From: Ceratobasidium sp. AG-K
Lineage: Eukaryota > Basidiomycota > Agaricomycetes > Cantharellales > Ceratobasidiaceae
Assembly: GCA_037039685.1 (NCBI GenBank)
Contig: JAWNGF010000004.1
Span: 3,534,001-3,598,000, forward strand
DNA length: 64,000 bases
Reading direction: 5' to 3'
Positions 46,027 through 61,454 of this stretch are shown here, piece after piece (the stretch's first letter is position 1; every line of letters begins with the position of its first letter). The notes under the pieces were generated by a model that was given only the letters and a program-made list of their open reading frames with translations, had not been told where the DNA came from and searched no databases. The translations under genes and the position numbers were made by a program.

Positions 46027-48341
46027 TTACTCTCCGTTTGCTGATATACCATCCAGCTCAAGGCCTAAGCCATTTTGTTGCTGCGGGGCGTCTGCTTCCA
46101 CGCTGCTCCTGGAAGTGCCATTATCACCGCTTTTTGTTGACCCTTGGTCTACCGAGGCTGATTCGGCCCCACCGCCTGGTGATTCTACCGCATAAAACCA
46201 AAACTGTTGAATAAAACGTCAGCTACAATGAAACGCGCATATCATCCACACTCGCCTTTGACACCTTTTTCCCAGGTGCTAGCTCGTAAGGTGGCCTGGG
46301 CCTTTCTTCGCCACTCTCGAGACTTAGTCGATCCACATTCAACGGACTCGTGGTTGTCGTCCTAGCACGCTTGACAACTTTGCCATTGCTCACATCATCT
46401 TCGTCTCCAGATCGGGTGCTACTGTTGTCTCCATTGTTTTCGGCTAGACGAGCGCTACGCCGGCCTATCGGCCTGGCTTCTACTTGGCGCGCTCGTTTGC
46501 CAGAATTGCGAGTGCTACGGCGAAGTCCCCCATCATCATCATCTGGAATAAAGTCGTTCATATCTTCATCAGGGGTTGTGCGTGACGATCCGCCATTGAA
46601 TTCCTCGTCGGACCGGTCGCCGTTGCCATCATAATCATCCTCGAAATCCTGAAAACAGGTCAGAACTGTCGAAAAGACTGGTGCAAAATGCTTACATCTG
46701 CGTTGTAGACGTAATCCGGTCGCTTAGTTTGCCGTCGTGTGCGGGTAGTGCGAAGCTCGGCTTGGGCAATCATCATGTTCTTTTTCTCAGCCCGCTTACG
46801 GGCCCTCTCCAGTCGCTAACAAGCAACTCAGGGGTGTAAATAATTCAGAGAGTAAACAACTTACTGCGAGCTCATTATCGATCGACTCCAAGTGCGTCCC
46901 CTCAAGCCTTTCAATCAAGTCGGCCTGAGCCTGTTCAAATCGCGGGCGCTTGGCGGATTTACCTACAGAATCAAGATGTCAGGGTCCTGTTGATACTTGT
47001 TTTGATACCCCCACAAGAACAAGAAACTAAAAAGAAATGCACACTGGCTGCCTAGTGGATGGCTGACAAAAGCATGATAATCGCTCCCGACATGAGCTCG
47101 CTCCATGGCACTATCGTCCGCCAATGACGACTAGCATTTTGAACAAGCTGAAACTATGACTTACCCGTAGGAGGCTTGGGGAGTGTATTCTTGAGATACT
47201 CGAGCGTGTTAATGTATTCCTCGCGTGTTGAGGATGTTGAATAGAATATGCAGTGAGACTTCCACGGGTTTCCTGATACATAAACGCGTGTGGAATCTAG
47301 GGATCACGCGATGAGAGGAAAAAGGAGGTCAGATGAATACAACGTGTAATCTGCGAAAGCTGGTGACGAATTGGAGCAGCAATTTAGTTCCTACGCCCTA
47401 ATGGCGGCAAGTGAAAAAAGCTGCTATCCACAACCCTAAACCAGGGCAAGAAAGGGGAGAACCAAAATTTCCACTTACCGTCCAGAGTCCAATACCGCCG
47501 TCGTGTGCGATCTTGGCCCACGGGCTCTATAAGTAGATCATGTTTTGTAAAACCAGCTGCTGCAGGCGGAGGTGCCTCCTTCTTTGCGCCCTTTCGGTGC
47601 TTAGCGGGCCGTGCGCCCCAGACTGTATCGACAATATCGCGGATAAGAGCCGAATGTTGGAGCTGGTAGTCCACAAGCTGACGCAGGATTTGCAACTTTG
47701 ATCGCGTGCCGAGTAACCGGTTGAATAATGAGACGAGGCGTGGCCAAGAGGACATGTAGAGTTTCGTACCTTGGTCTCCCATGGCAATGTAAAGACATCC
47801 CCGTCGTGGCCTGCGAATGGATCACCGTTGCGAAGGGTGGCATCGTCCCACCAACAGCTCCGCTCATTAGTTCGAAGATATTCCTCCAGTAAAGTTTGCG
47901 TTGTCCGTGCAATCAAGTTTGGCCTGATGTCATGACTGCGTAAGTTTTGTTCCCAACCAACACGCCACGTGAAACAAACGTACCCCGTATTTCTCGACCC
48001 CGGTCTCAAGTTCAGCACGAATCGAGCAAGCACCTGCTCCAGAACAGGCGTGGGCCCAGGAAATAATAGCGCCTCTTCAAGACTAGTTGAGCAGTGTTGG
48101 TCAACTTGAACGTTGCTGTCATAAGGCGTACTCACTCCACTGGACTATCCAGTCCGTCTTTGCCACGAAGGTTTGTGAACTTTACGATGAAGGCATAAAC
48201 ATAAGCAGTCTCCCATCGCGACGATGGGTGATCTGCCCTGGGCTCAAGTAATGTCGTTATCGTACTAGCGGGTTTATCCAGTGACTGTGAGTCTCCATTT
48301 GTCGCTGGCTTTTGATTATCGAGTACCGAAGTTGGATCCAT
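46027..48341 (-). CDS. ISWI-accessory chromatin protein (RSF1/CECR2-like, DDT/WHIM)
   Basis: Many exons on the minus strand. The start at 48341 gives MDPTSVLDNQKPATNGDSQS (an in-frame ATG 45 bases earlier is also possible). Conserved blocks in order: RWETAYVYAFIVKFTNLRGK, LEEALLFPGPTPVLEQVLAR, RTTQTLLEEYLRTNERSCWW, WETK, LQILRQLVDYQLQHSALIRD, VEPVGQD-like segment (LLIEPVGQDRTRRRYWTLDG) and VYVSGNPWKSHC. Lys/Arg-rich coils and an acidic IPDDDDGGLRRSTRNSGKRA tail follow. The LR-L-DYQL and EP-GQDR--RRYW motifs are those of the WHIM/DDT region that clasps ISWI ATPases in RSF1 and CECR2-type remodelers. It is expected to act in the nucleus in nucleosome spacing. No PHD finger or bromodomain is visible. 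The stop is at 46027. Confidence 0.8.
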
Positions 48342-48642
48342 GGGAGCTGATGTGGCGGGGCGCAGAGGGGGGCGTCTGCCAGTCACATCGTGTTCTGGGC
48401 CAATTCATGATTTGAAGTTATATGTGAGAGGAGCTGCATTAGATAAGCGACCATCCCTCAGTACGTCAAACACAACCAAAGCACTGCTGTTCCGAATCCC
48501 AGGGCGAAAAGCAATGGAAGCAAGGTATCAATATGCTGTATTTACATGATCATCCGTTCGAAAAGTGAATTGTACAAAATACAAGAAAGCGCCATACTTG
48601 TACACAATGTCCCAGACCAGTCATCCATATGTGGTATTCTAG

Positions 48643-50611
48643 CTATTCGTCTTCTTCTGACGAGTAATTCTCCTCTTCACTGCCAGAATATGCCCAGTAA
48701 TCCTCATCACTATCGTCCATTGAGGACTGGACGGGATCACCGTCACATAATCCATGTTTTTCTACTAAATCTCGAGTGCGGAGCATCCGAGCCAGGTCGT
48801 CGAGATCGGCATCACGTTCCCGCACTGATTGCACAACTTGAGACCAGACAAAATAATCGCCTGGGTTGTAAAATTCCGAATCTGGGGACTTGGGATGTTC
48901 GATGTGGGTAAGTTTGGGGAATAGGGTCGAGAAGAAGTTGGATACTGCGGTAACACTATACACCGCAGGACAGCCAACATTCAAGTACGTCAGCCCACAT
49001 GGGTCCCCAGGCCCTCCTTCGCGTTCTTGAATATATAGCTCGGGATTGAAGACCGTATGGACGTGGTGTGACTCGATGCCTAGTTGGAGGGATCGTAATT
49101 CCAGGCAATATCGAGCGAATGGGGCCAGGCCCTGAAGGGTAACTTTCGTTCGACTCGAGTGCCGTTGATCAATGTCCAGTTCTTGCAATTGTGGCCAAGA
49201 ACGCGCCGCCCGAGCGAGAAACTCATCTGAAAGACGCATGCTACATGTCTGGGGAATACGCACAATCAACCGCTCAAGCGAGCCGTGCGTTAATAAATGT
49301 TCGAACATGGTCTCGGGAAACTCCTCAACTATACCCAGAGGGGATTAGCCAGGATCTCCTGTAAGATATTGCAAGCAGATCTTACCAAACTCCCCCTCTC
49401 CGAAGGCTTTTGTTCTCACCGTATAGGTGACTGAAGAGGCGTTTGGGCACGCTTGTACCATGGTCGTAAAGAAAGCTATTGGACAATCACCCTCGATAGT
49501 TTTGGACTCAGGGTTATAGTCAAGCTTGAGGTGCCGAACATTGGGTAATACGACCCGTGTGAAGCACAGTCTTGCATTTGCAGTACCTATCAGGCGAAGC
49601 GTGTGCACAGACCCGAACACACAGCGGATACTCTCCCGGCCCCATAGGTAGGACCTGAAGGAACCATTTATAGTGAGTGTTTCCAAAGAGACAAGCGATC
49701 CAAGTGCGGGAAGTGTGCGTAGCCCTATCATGTTTCCGGGGATGGTGATATGTTTCCAAGGTCGTGAGGATACGAAGGTAGTTAAAGGTGATTCAAATGG
49801 CTCATTGAACCTGACCATGTCGAAGAGATCGTTATTTTGGTGACTGCCGGAATCTTTCGGATTATTACATTTGATAACAAACGAAGTAAGATGGGGGGCA
49901 TCTTGACAAGCCATAATCCAGTCGTGGATGCCTCCTCCAAGGTTGGTCACCTCAAAAGCAACATGTCGAAGGGAAGGTATGGCTGTGAGTGTTCGCGAGA
50001 TGGGTGAGACACGAGTTCCTCCAAAGGTGAGTGCCTTCAGACGTGAAAACATGCCCTGGAGTGCCGTTGGTTGATACTCTTGTAGTAAATGGAGAACTAA
50101 GAGTCCAGGATTGTCCGACCATTTATTCGCGAAATTCAGATGAGAAATACACCGCGTACGATTGACAAACAACGCCGTTTCGGCTGGCCAGTCTATAGGC
50201 AGCTGCTTGAATTTCTTCAAGGCCTCGTCTAGCGGGGACTTTGACAGACAACAAGTCAGATTTTACCAGAAAGAGAAAGTCCGAATAGCTTACTGGCTCA
50301 AGAAAATAGGCATCTTCTTCATTCTCGTTCTCGTCCTGATCCTGGTTTTGATTCGGATTGGGATGGGTGGTAGGGAGCTCAGAGAATGATTGGTTCACTA
50401 GTTTCATCAAAGGATAGGGTTTGAAGTGTTGCAAAGTCCCCTCCGAGAATGATTGGTTGACTAGGACAATCAGATCCTCAACTTGCGCCCATAGCAGTTC
50501 GGTGGCAGGTTCCCGCCACATACGGCAAACCAACGAACATGATCTGAGCGCTGGCCCATTGAGGTGGCTTAAGACCGCAACCAGTAGTTCAGGTATTTCC
50601 AAGGCTGACAT
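48643..50611 (-). CDS. F-box/LRR protein (48.6 kb)
   Basis: The start at 50611 gives MSALEIPELLVAVLSHLNGP, an F-box continuing ALRSCSLVCRMWREPATELL. Introns near 50285-50235 and after GEGEF (about 49388-49330) join exons in phase. The central part is leucine-rich-repeat-like (LKALTFGGTRVSPISRTLTA, SLVSLETLTINGSFRSYLWG, LPNVRHLKLDYNPES). The C-terminus is acidic (SMDDSDEDYWAYSGSEEENY). It probably recruits an unknown substrate to an SCF ubiquitin ligase. Between the F-box and the first LRR an Asn/Gln/Glu/Asp-rich stretch (NPNQNQDQDENENEEDAY) lies next to a short internal duplication that repeats LVNQSFSE. It diverges from another F-box gene. Confidence 0.82.
50382..50464. repeat. 20-base imperfect direct repeat inside F-box gene
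   Basis: The same 20-base segment (GAGAATGATTGGTT-ACTAG, one mismatch) occurs at 50382-50401 and 50445-50464. Both copies are coding and in the same frame, giving LVNQSFSE twice. Confidence 0.8.
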
Positions 50612-50973
50612 GAGCGTTGTAACGGTATTCAGGTAGGTCAAGAACCGACCGAGGGACAAGACGCAAGCAGAAAGTCGAAGCGAATGCCACGACTGTCGAT
50701 CTAAGGGTTTATATTCTGATAGGGCGGGTATCAAACGTGTGACTAAAAAAATTGCAGAGACAAGCGAGAGCAATTGTGGAGGTATCGTAAGCAGGAATAG
50801 ATTCAGACTATCAGAGACCCCTTGAACGCCGTGTCACACAGGCGCCGCAGTTAGTCGCTTTGTGCAGGTGTGGACAACTTATGTGGGAGAAGCGTGGGAA
50901 CTAGGAAGGACCTTAGTGGTCATCCCCTGTCACGTGAAACAAGATCGCTCTGGCCGGTCAAGTTGCACACAAT
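50612..50973. promoter_or_regulatory. divergent promoter region of two F-box genes
   Basis: 362 bases separate the start codons of the two divergent F-box genes. No distinct TATA box is seen. Confidence 0.4.
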
Positions 50974-52830
50974 ATGGTAACAAGTCTGTATCTTGAACCA
51001 CTCTTGCATGAACTAATCACGACTCAATCAGAGAGCAGATGAGTTTTTGGAAAAGGCTCGGGCCGATCGCGAGAAACAAAACAATGAAATTTGGATAAAT
51101 AAGCTCCCTACCGAAATTTTATCCCGCATATTTATCATAGGTGAAGAGATGGATCAGGTTATGGCAGCGAATCTGCCGACGAATATAGATCAGGAAGCAG
51201 TCGGTCGCGTAACCCGGAATTTCAGGAGCTTGCCATAGTGAGCCTCTAAAAGTATAGCATGTGTGATTTCCCACTTATTGTATGCTAGCAAGTGTGCCGT
51301 AGGTGGAGAACAGTCGCAGTTAACACGCCAATGGTTTGCCCCTATATGCACCGTTGAAGAGCACCAGGACTCATTAACATACTCTAGCTCTGGACTTATA
51401 TTAGTCTGGACCTCTCGGAAGTCAATTCTCGCGACAGAGCTATTCTGTTTCTCGAACGAGCTGGTCCCACAGTCCCGCTTGAAGTGGAAATCGACATTAC
51501 GGATCCTTCATTCGATTCGGATACGGAGGATTTTGATAGCGAGCTACAAGCGAGGCGCGTTTCCGAAGATCTAGAGTTTGTCGTCTCCCATGGTGGCACC
51601 CCGTCTCGCTGGGCTAGATTAGCTGTCTGGTTTGACGTCTCAAGTGCGATGTTTGCTGTCATCGACTTTATCGCCGATTTCCCTCTCGATAGCTTGCGAA
51701 AGTTGTCGCTGGTCAACACCTACTTCGATCCCATTTTGGCCGAAGACTTAGCTACCGAGGCATTGCGCAAACGTGTCCTCTCCCAATCGATCATGTTCAA
51801 AACCCCTCCACCAGTACTCCAGGAGCTCGAGCTGGTTGGCATGCCTAGTAGCTTCCTCTTCGCTCGTCAAGGTACACCACTGGTCACTAACCTCACCCAC
51901 CTGGAACTCGGCTCCCTTTTATCATTACCACCGCTCAGGGGCCTTTACGATTTACTGTCAAACAGCGTGCAACTCGAGTCTTTGTGTCTGGACATGGGCA
52001 TGATCGAAACCACCGAATTTCAACTCGAGGCCGTTGAAAGCGTTCGGGTCCGTTTACCTAATCTCCGTCGATTCTCACTCCAAGAGCCGATATCCGTAGC
52101 GTGGGGGCTATCCATCGTAAAGATGATAGATGCCCCGGGACTCGAAGCTTTCTCCCTGAATTTGGACCAGAGCCAGCAGTATGCTGATGCTATCGCGTGG
52201 TACATTGCCCGCGGCAGGGCAGACGGTCGACTTGTCAACGGGGAGCCATTGGAATCACAAGACAAGATTGGCCCTATCTACCCCGCACTAAAGCAGCTCG
52301 CACTTGGTCCTTTTGTAGGAACTTCATCCTCATTGAAAGGCTTGCTTGCCTCCTCCAATCAAATCACGCGACTTGATTGGGAACCTGTGGATGATACCTT
52401 GATCTCAATAACGAGCATGTTTATAGATTCAACATCGTCTGAGATCCTATGTCCACGCTTGGAACATCTTCGGGTGTTTGGAGTCGACGAGGATGATCTA
52501 GTCGAAATCGTGCGCTGGAGAAAGAACCAAGGCAAGCCGCTCAGAGTTGTTGAAGTCAATTCTCGCGATTGGGACGACATTAGTGACAATACAAGGTTAC
52601 TCCTAGAACAGGAGCTGACAAGATTTGGGGAATACATCGACTCTGATGAGTCTGACAGTGACTCTGAAGAAGACGATTCTGAGGAGGATGGCTCTGACTG
52701 GTCTGATGTGGACACGGAGGATAGTATGGGCGATTCGAGTAGTGACGACTCGGACGAAGCACCACTTGGGTCCCCTCATGAAATTGTATCTACGGATGAT
52801 GATAGCGACAGTGATATGGACTCGAATTGA
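50974..52830 (+). CDS. F-box/LRR protein with acidic tail (51 kb)
   Basis: The first exon is probably the ATG alone (50974-50976, followed by GTAACA), joined after TCAATCAG to RADEFLEKARADREKQNNEI. The F-box is INKLPTEILSRIFIIGEEMD, then after a 60-base intron ELAIQVCRRWRTVAVNTPML and WTYISLDLSEVNSRDRAILF. That run is typical of a large Agaricomycete F-box family. The long last exon (through 52830) holds leucine-rich segments (LQELELVGMPSSFL, LTHLELGSLLSLPPLRGL, LPNLRRFSLQEPIS, CPRLEHLRVFGVDEDDLVEI). It ends in a Ser/Asp/Glu-rich tail of about 60 residues. The likely role is SCF substrate recognition, with no known target. Introns were placed by the conserved family motif, since reading straight through gives stops. 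Confidence 0.8.
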
Positions 52831-53236
52831 TTATATTTATATCCTGCTATAACGATCAACTAAAATTACTATTTATTTGGCACCGGGGTTTGTCTGTATA
52901 GATCTGTCCCAGCGCCTCGGCGAGATCGCGATTGACCGCCGTTATCGCGGGGCCCCGCATTTGCCTCTATGATCTCACTTCAGACTTTAATTGATGTTCT
53001 ATAAATCGAGTCATTTTCTGAGCAAATTAAAGGTAAGTATGATTTTGGAGAGCATCACCACAAAGATAGACGAATAAGACGTTGGCGTAAGATCGACATC
53101 CATTTTAGTCGAGAATCCTCTCAAACATAGCATAACCGTAAGATCATCTCCAAGGGGTATAAGTACCATGTGCCAGCTCATTCCGACCCACTACCATAGG
53201 CCACTGCGACAATAGCTGAGAGGTTGACATCCTACC
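52831..53236. other. intergenic before NNT
   Basis: About 400 bases with no coding frame of note. TATA-like elements occur at 53000-53005 (TATAAA) and 53158-53163 (TATAAG), the latter 74 bases upstream of the NNT start codon. Confidence 0.5.
53158..53163 (+). promoter_or_regulatory. TATA-like element of NNT
   Basis: TATAAG in a GGGGTATAAG context, 74 bases before the chosen ATG at 53237. Confidence 0.4.
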
Positions 53237-56200
53237 ATGTCCCTCTCTGCGGTGTGCTTACCGTACAGGCGCTGGAAGCGCCCGAACGCCCTGTTAGGGT
53301 CGTTGCGATGTGAGCGAAGATCACAACTGATGTTCAGGACACTCACCTCTTGCACCCGCCCTAGCTTGCGTCTCCCGATCTCTACATACCACTCGATACA
53401 ACTACCAGGTCCCGCACGATCCCGCCAAAGATATACCCAGTATGTAGTCTATCGCTTCTTAGGATTTAATCGGAGCTGGACTGATCACGTTGATAGTCAA
53501 CGGGATACCATATTCGAAACTTACTGTCGGCGTTGCGGTCGAAGGGTTTCCCGGCGAACGCCGTGTAGCTCTCACACCCGCCAATACTGCTCGTCTACTC
53601 AAGAAAGGATTTAAGCGAGTCCTAGTCGAAGAAGGTGCCGGCTTCCAAGCCGAATTCGCCGATGAGGACTACAAGCGAGCTGGAGGTACAATCGCTACCC
53701 GGGACGACGTCTATGAAAAATCCGATGTCTTGCTGAAGGTCCGTGGGCCGACACTTGAAAAGGGACTCTCGAGCTCTAAGCCAGAAATCGAAATGATCCG
53801 TGAGGGTAGTACGTTGATTTCGTTCTTGTACCCGGCACAAAACCAGGATTTGATCAAGAAACTGGCAAAGAAAAAGGTCACGGCTTTTGGAATGGATTGT
53901 GTGCCTCGGATTTCTCGCGCGCAATCACTGGACGCGTTGAGGTAAGTCGGCACGAATCTCTAGCGACCTGTACTCATTGCGCCGGTAGTTCGATGGCGAA
54001 TGTTGCTGGTTACAAGGCCGTCTTGGAAGCTGCAAACGTCTTCGGTCGATTCCTTACTGGTCAGGTTACAGCTGCGGGAAAAATTCCACCTTGCAAGGTG
54101 CTCGTTATTGGTGCTGGTGTTGCTGGATTAAGTGCAATCGCGACGGCTCGTCGTATGGGCGCGATCGTTCGCGGCTTTGACACTCGCCCAGTTGTTCGTG
54201 AGCAAATTGAGTCACTAGGGGCAGAATTCCTATCGGTTAGCGTTGCGGAGGATGGAACGGGTACTGGCGGATATGCGAAGACCATGTCCAAGGAGTTTAT
54301 CGAGGCAGAAATGGCACTCTTTATGGAACAATGTAAAGAGGTTGATATTATTATTACCACAGTACGTCCTATCTTCATATCAAGTCACCTGTCTTCATTA
54401 GCTTTGTAGGCTTTGATCCCTGGCAAGCCGGCTCCCAAGCTCATTACAAAGGAAATGGTATCTGCAATGAAGTCCGGCGGAGTGATAGTCGATTTGGCGG
54501 CTGAGAACGGCGGAAACTGTGAAGTCACACGACCAGGCGAGATGCACACCTACGCCGGCGTCAACATCATTGGTTAGCCCCTAGCCGCCCTACCCTACCC
54601 ATTCTCACCAGCTATTTTGTCAGGCTTCACTGATTTACCGTCCCGACTGAGTCGGCAATCGTCGAATCTTTACTCAAACAACATCACTAACTTCCTCCTG
54701 CAATTGACCACGCCGAAGCACGAATCGCAACTAGCCATCGACATGTCCGACGAAGTTGCCCGACGATCCATCGTCCTGCACCAAGGCAAACTCCTCTGGC
54801 CCGCTCCTGCCCCACCAGTTGCTGCTCCCGCTGCCGCTGCCACTCCCGTCGAAATCAAGCCCGAGGCCAAGGCGCTCACGCCATGGCAAAAGGCTTCGCG
54901 CGAGGTCATGACACTCACAGGAGCTATGAGTGGTGCGATTGCGCTCGGCAAGGCGACTACTCCGGCATTTATGGCGAACTTTTATACGTTTGGGTTGGCT
55001 GGGTTGATCGGTTATCGTGCAGTCTGGGGCGTTACTCCTGCACTGCATAGTCCGCTAATGAGTGTCACCAACGCAATCTCTGGTACGTTTGGTCCCCCTC
55101 AATACTCACCTCGTACTAACTGCGATCGTAGGTATGGTCGGAATCGGTGGTCTGTTCATCATGGGTGGCGGATATCTTCCGGAAACAATTCCCCAAGCCC
55201 TTGGCGCCGCATCTGTCCTGCTTGCAAGTCTCAACGTATTTGGAGGATTTGTTATTACCCAGCGTATGCTCGACATGTTCAAGCGTCCAACTGATCCACC
55301 CGAGTATCCATGGCTGTATGCGGTCCCCGGAGTCGTATTCACCGGCGCTTTCTTGGCTGCTGCATCCACCGGTATGGCCGGACTTGTCCAGGCTGGGTAC
55401 TTGACTAGCAGCTTGTTGTGTATCGGTATATCCCTGGTCCGCTCCATAAACTCTTATAGAAACTGACCCAGACTTGGTGCATAGGTGGCCTCTCTGGACT
55501 TGCATCCCAATCCACCGCTCGTCAAGGCAACGCACTCGGAATCCTTGGTGTAGGCTCAGGTATAATATCCTCACTGGCAGCAGTCGGCTTCCCCACTCCA
55601 GTCCTCGCACAATTCGGCGCCTTGGCCGCCGTCGGAGGTATTCTTGGACGCTGGATTGGACGTCGCATCACAGGAACTGAGCTTCCCCAGACGGTCGCGG
55701 CGTTGCACTCGGTCGTTGGTCTCGCGGCGGTCCTCACGAGTATCGGAAGCGTGATGGCCGAGGTTGGACATGTTGAGCTTAGTACGTTGCATATGGTCAC
55801 CGCTTACCTTGGCGTGCTTGTTGGTGGAATCACCTTTACCGGTAAGCCTCCTTTATATATTGTGGTCTGCTATTATTGATGATTATGTAGGGAGTATCGT
55901 CGCATTCCTTAAACTCGCCGGAAAGATGGGAAGTAAACCGCTCGCGCTCCCAGGGCGCCACCTGATCAATTCGGGACTATTGGCTACCAACATGGCGACG
56001 CTTGGTGCATTCGTGACTGCTGCTCCAGCTGCCCCCACTATTGCCGCCCTGTGCCTTACCGGAAACGCGGCACTGAGCTTTATCAAGGGATATACAACAA
56101 CTGCTGCTATTGGTGGCGCTGGTGCGTGGTAACCTCAGTACCAAGAGATGGAGTGCTGATGAATTGGATAGATATGCCTGTGGTGATCACAGTGCTGAAT

Positions 56201-57162
56201 GCGTATTCCGGGTTTGCGCTCGTTGCAGAAGGTGAGTAGTCCAAGTCAAGATGAGCGCGACACTAAGTTATATCCAGGCCTCATGTTGCAAAATGACCTC
56301 TTGACGGCCGTTGGAGCTTTGATTGGTGTCTCCGGATCTATCCTTTCGTATATCATGGTAGGCCATTCATCCCAGTGAAGTATACGTACCTAACGGGGCT
56401 GTAGTGCGTGGCGATGAACCGCAGCCTGACCAACGTCCTCTTTGGCGGTATCGCACCTACACCAACTGGAGCAGCTCACAAGATAGAAGGTACAGTGACC
56501 AAGACAAACGTAGACGAAGTAGTAGAATCGCTTGTCAGCTCCGAGAGCGTGATTATTACACCTGGGTAAGTCATTGTGCTATTCCCAGAGCCGGCGTTGA
56601 CTCGGAGCAGATACGGCATGGCAGTCGCTAAAGCCCAGTTTGCAATCGCGGAAATGACCAATTTGTTGCGTGCACGAGGAATCAACGTTCGGTTCGCCGT
56701 GCACCCCGTGTCGGGTCGGATGCCTGGTCAATGCAACGTGCTACTTGCCGAGGCTGGGGTACCATATGACTGTGCGTTCTCGTCCCTTCATTTGAATAGG
56801 TGCTAACCCGTCGGCAGTGGTGTTTGAAATGGACGAGATCAATGATGACTTTGGCGAGACCGACGTGGTCCTAGTCATTGGCGCAAACGACACAGTCAAC
56901 CCAATTGCACTTGAGCCCGGTTCGTCAATCGCGGGTATGCCAGTAATGCATGTGTGGAAGAGCAAACAGGTCGTAGTCATGAAACGGGGATGTCGAGTGG
57001 CTATGGTAAGTCGATCATGCATGCACGCAACCCTGTCTAACAAAGTTCCCAGCCGATGTGCCCAACCCGCTCTTCTACAAACCCAACACGCGGATGCTAT
57101 TCGGAGATGCCAAGGACCTGTGTGACGCTCTCAAGGTCGGAATTGAAAAGGCTCCCAAGTAG
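53237..57162 (+). CDS. NNT: mitochondrial NAD(P) transhydrogenase, fused alpha-beta type
   Basis: Exons 53237-53309, 53365-53439 and 53497-53942 open the gene, with many more after. The N-terminus is Arg/Ser-rich, with a presequence ending near SRSLHTTR, typical of mitochondrial import. Domain I (NAD-binding) shows [20 protein letters not shown] and the Rossmann motif [20 protein letters not shown]. The linker and domain II hold the transmembrane helices ([80 protein letters not shown]). Domain III (NADP-binding) shows [40 protein letters not shown] and [16 protein letters not shown]. The enzyme uses the proton gradient to make NADPH from NADH across the inner membrane. All domains are on one chain, as in animals and many fungi. 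It is 152 bases upstream of mitochondrial aspartate aminotransferase on the same strand. Confidence 0.95.
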
Positions 57163-57314
57163 ATACAATAAATGTACATGGATGTAGAATACAAGAAGTT
57201 TCGCAGGTTTCGTGGGACAGGCGTGAGACATGTAATGGCCCGAATTGCTCCGAAGTGAACCCTTATTTGGGTTGGCTCTTAACGCGCTCCTCGTCGACTG
57301 ATCCCACATCCACC

Positions 57315-59939
<2,625 letters not shown>

Positions 59940-60769
59940 AAAACTCAAACTCAAAAACAGAGGTCCGTGTTGCTATCCTAGTTGATCGAATTGAAAAATA
60001 TCATGTCGGCAATGTGCGAGAAAACTGGGATTACGTGCAGTATCTCCGTGAGATGATGAGTTGGCTGTGCGAGTGATATGAGCTTGTGGGTCCTCGGATG
60101 TGCGGCGCTTGGGTTGCAGATCATCAGTGATCGCGCAACGTGGCCGTTCCGCCGGTCGGTACCAGACCCTGGATGGCTCCTATGTCCCCTACCCTTTCTC
60201 ACCAATTCCGTTCCTTCGAGCAGTTTTTATCGGCTGACGCGACACCCCACTCGAGCGAGGCGATTACCAAAAAGTGACGGGACCAGTGAAAAGGAAGTAG
60301 GCACAAAAGAAGTACAAAAAAGCCAGTTTCATTGCTATGGGACTGCCACTGATGGCACCTGCGCGTTTATAGCTATTCAGTCCGTCACTTGTATGCGCAG
60401 TGCGAGTTATCACCGCGACAGCCCAGGACACAACGGGTTCGGCCCGCTTCAATCTGTCCTTAATTTATCTAGATCAATACAGATCCAAACCAACTCGCGT
60501 GTCGATCACGAAATCTAGATGCTGCACCCCTCGCCAGACTTGCGGCTCTTGCGTGGGGTTCACAGCTATTATAAAGCCTGTTCTCGCCATCCGGCTCCTT
60601 GCGCCTCCCCCTTTTGCCTTTGCCCGGGCCTCATCAGCCACTGCCTCCTTAGTGAGCTCATTGCCGTAGCTCGCGCCCCGACTGCCTCGCACATAAATTA
60701 TATGCGACCACTCCGATACTGGGTCTGGGGGTCTCGTACCGTGTCTATCATCTAACCGACCGACCGACC
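59940..60769. other. intergenic with TATA box for the 60.8 kb gene
   Basis: About 830 bases with no gene recognised. TATAAA occurs at 60570-60575, roughly 200 bases upstream of the ATG at 60770, in a GCTATTATAAAGCC context. Confidence 0.5.
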
Positions 60770-61454
60770 ATGCCGGACCAATTTCAAGAGTTTTCATGCC
60801 ACTCGTACCCCTCCCCGCCCGGGAGCGCCGAGTCGCCTAGCACGTCCAACGATGCAGGCAGCGTCGTCGATGTCAACATAGGGTTCACCAACTGGACACG
60901 AGACCACGGGCTCGATGCGCTCTACGACGACGCAGACATGCTACCTGAATGGACCGAGGAAGATCTGGAGTATCTTGCCTCGATTCCGTTGGAGGACCTC
61001 GTCTTGCCCGACGCATCAAACGTCCCGGAGACGTTTTTCCAAGACTTTCTGCAGGCCCAGAACGGTAGGTGAAAAGCTCCATTCGTCCGAAGCTCCAGGC
61101 TTAATCAATCATCTTCTTCATTCTACAGTGTCGTCACATGCCCCGAGTACAATTCCTACTCCACAGGCGCAGCCTACTACGCCCCCGCGTCTGGTCACTC
61201 AGCCGACGCCCACACAATTGCCTTCGCCGTCTCCGAGTCACCGCCAGCTCCCATCCCGGTCCCCGGCTCTAAACCTCCCTCCCACTCCACCACAGTCCGG
61301 TTACCCTCAGCCCTCGCCATCGAGCTCGGTCACATCGGTGAATCCACACGCACATCCGTATTGGCCTCCGGTCCCACCACCCGGCGAAAGGCAACGCCTA
61401 GCTCTCCCCGCGCCCGGCGACTTGAGCTATTCCGCATGTGAAGTGATTATGTAA
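60770..61454 (+). CDS. acidic/Pro-Ser-rich protein, unknown
   Basis: Two exons, 60770 to about 61064 and about 61128 to 61454 (intron from GTAGGT to CTACAG, phase kept). The N-terminal part is acidic and aromatic (EWTEEDLEYLASIPLEDLVL, NVPETFFQDFLQAQN), which resembles an acidic activation domain. The C-terminal part is Pro/Ser/Gln/Thr-rich and disordered (QPTTPPRLVTQPTPTQLPSP). There is no DNA-binding domain, signal peptide or membrane segment, so it could be a transcriptional co-regulator or an unrelated disordered protein. The leader just before the ATG is a CCGACCGACCGACC repeat. Confidence 0.65.
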
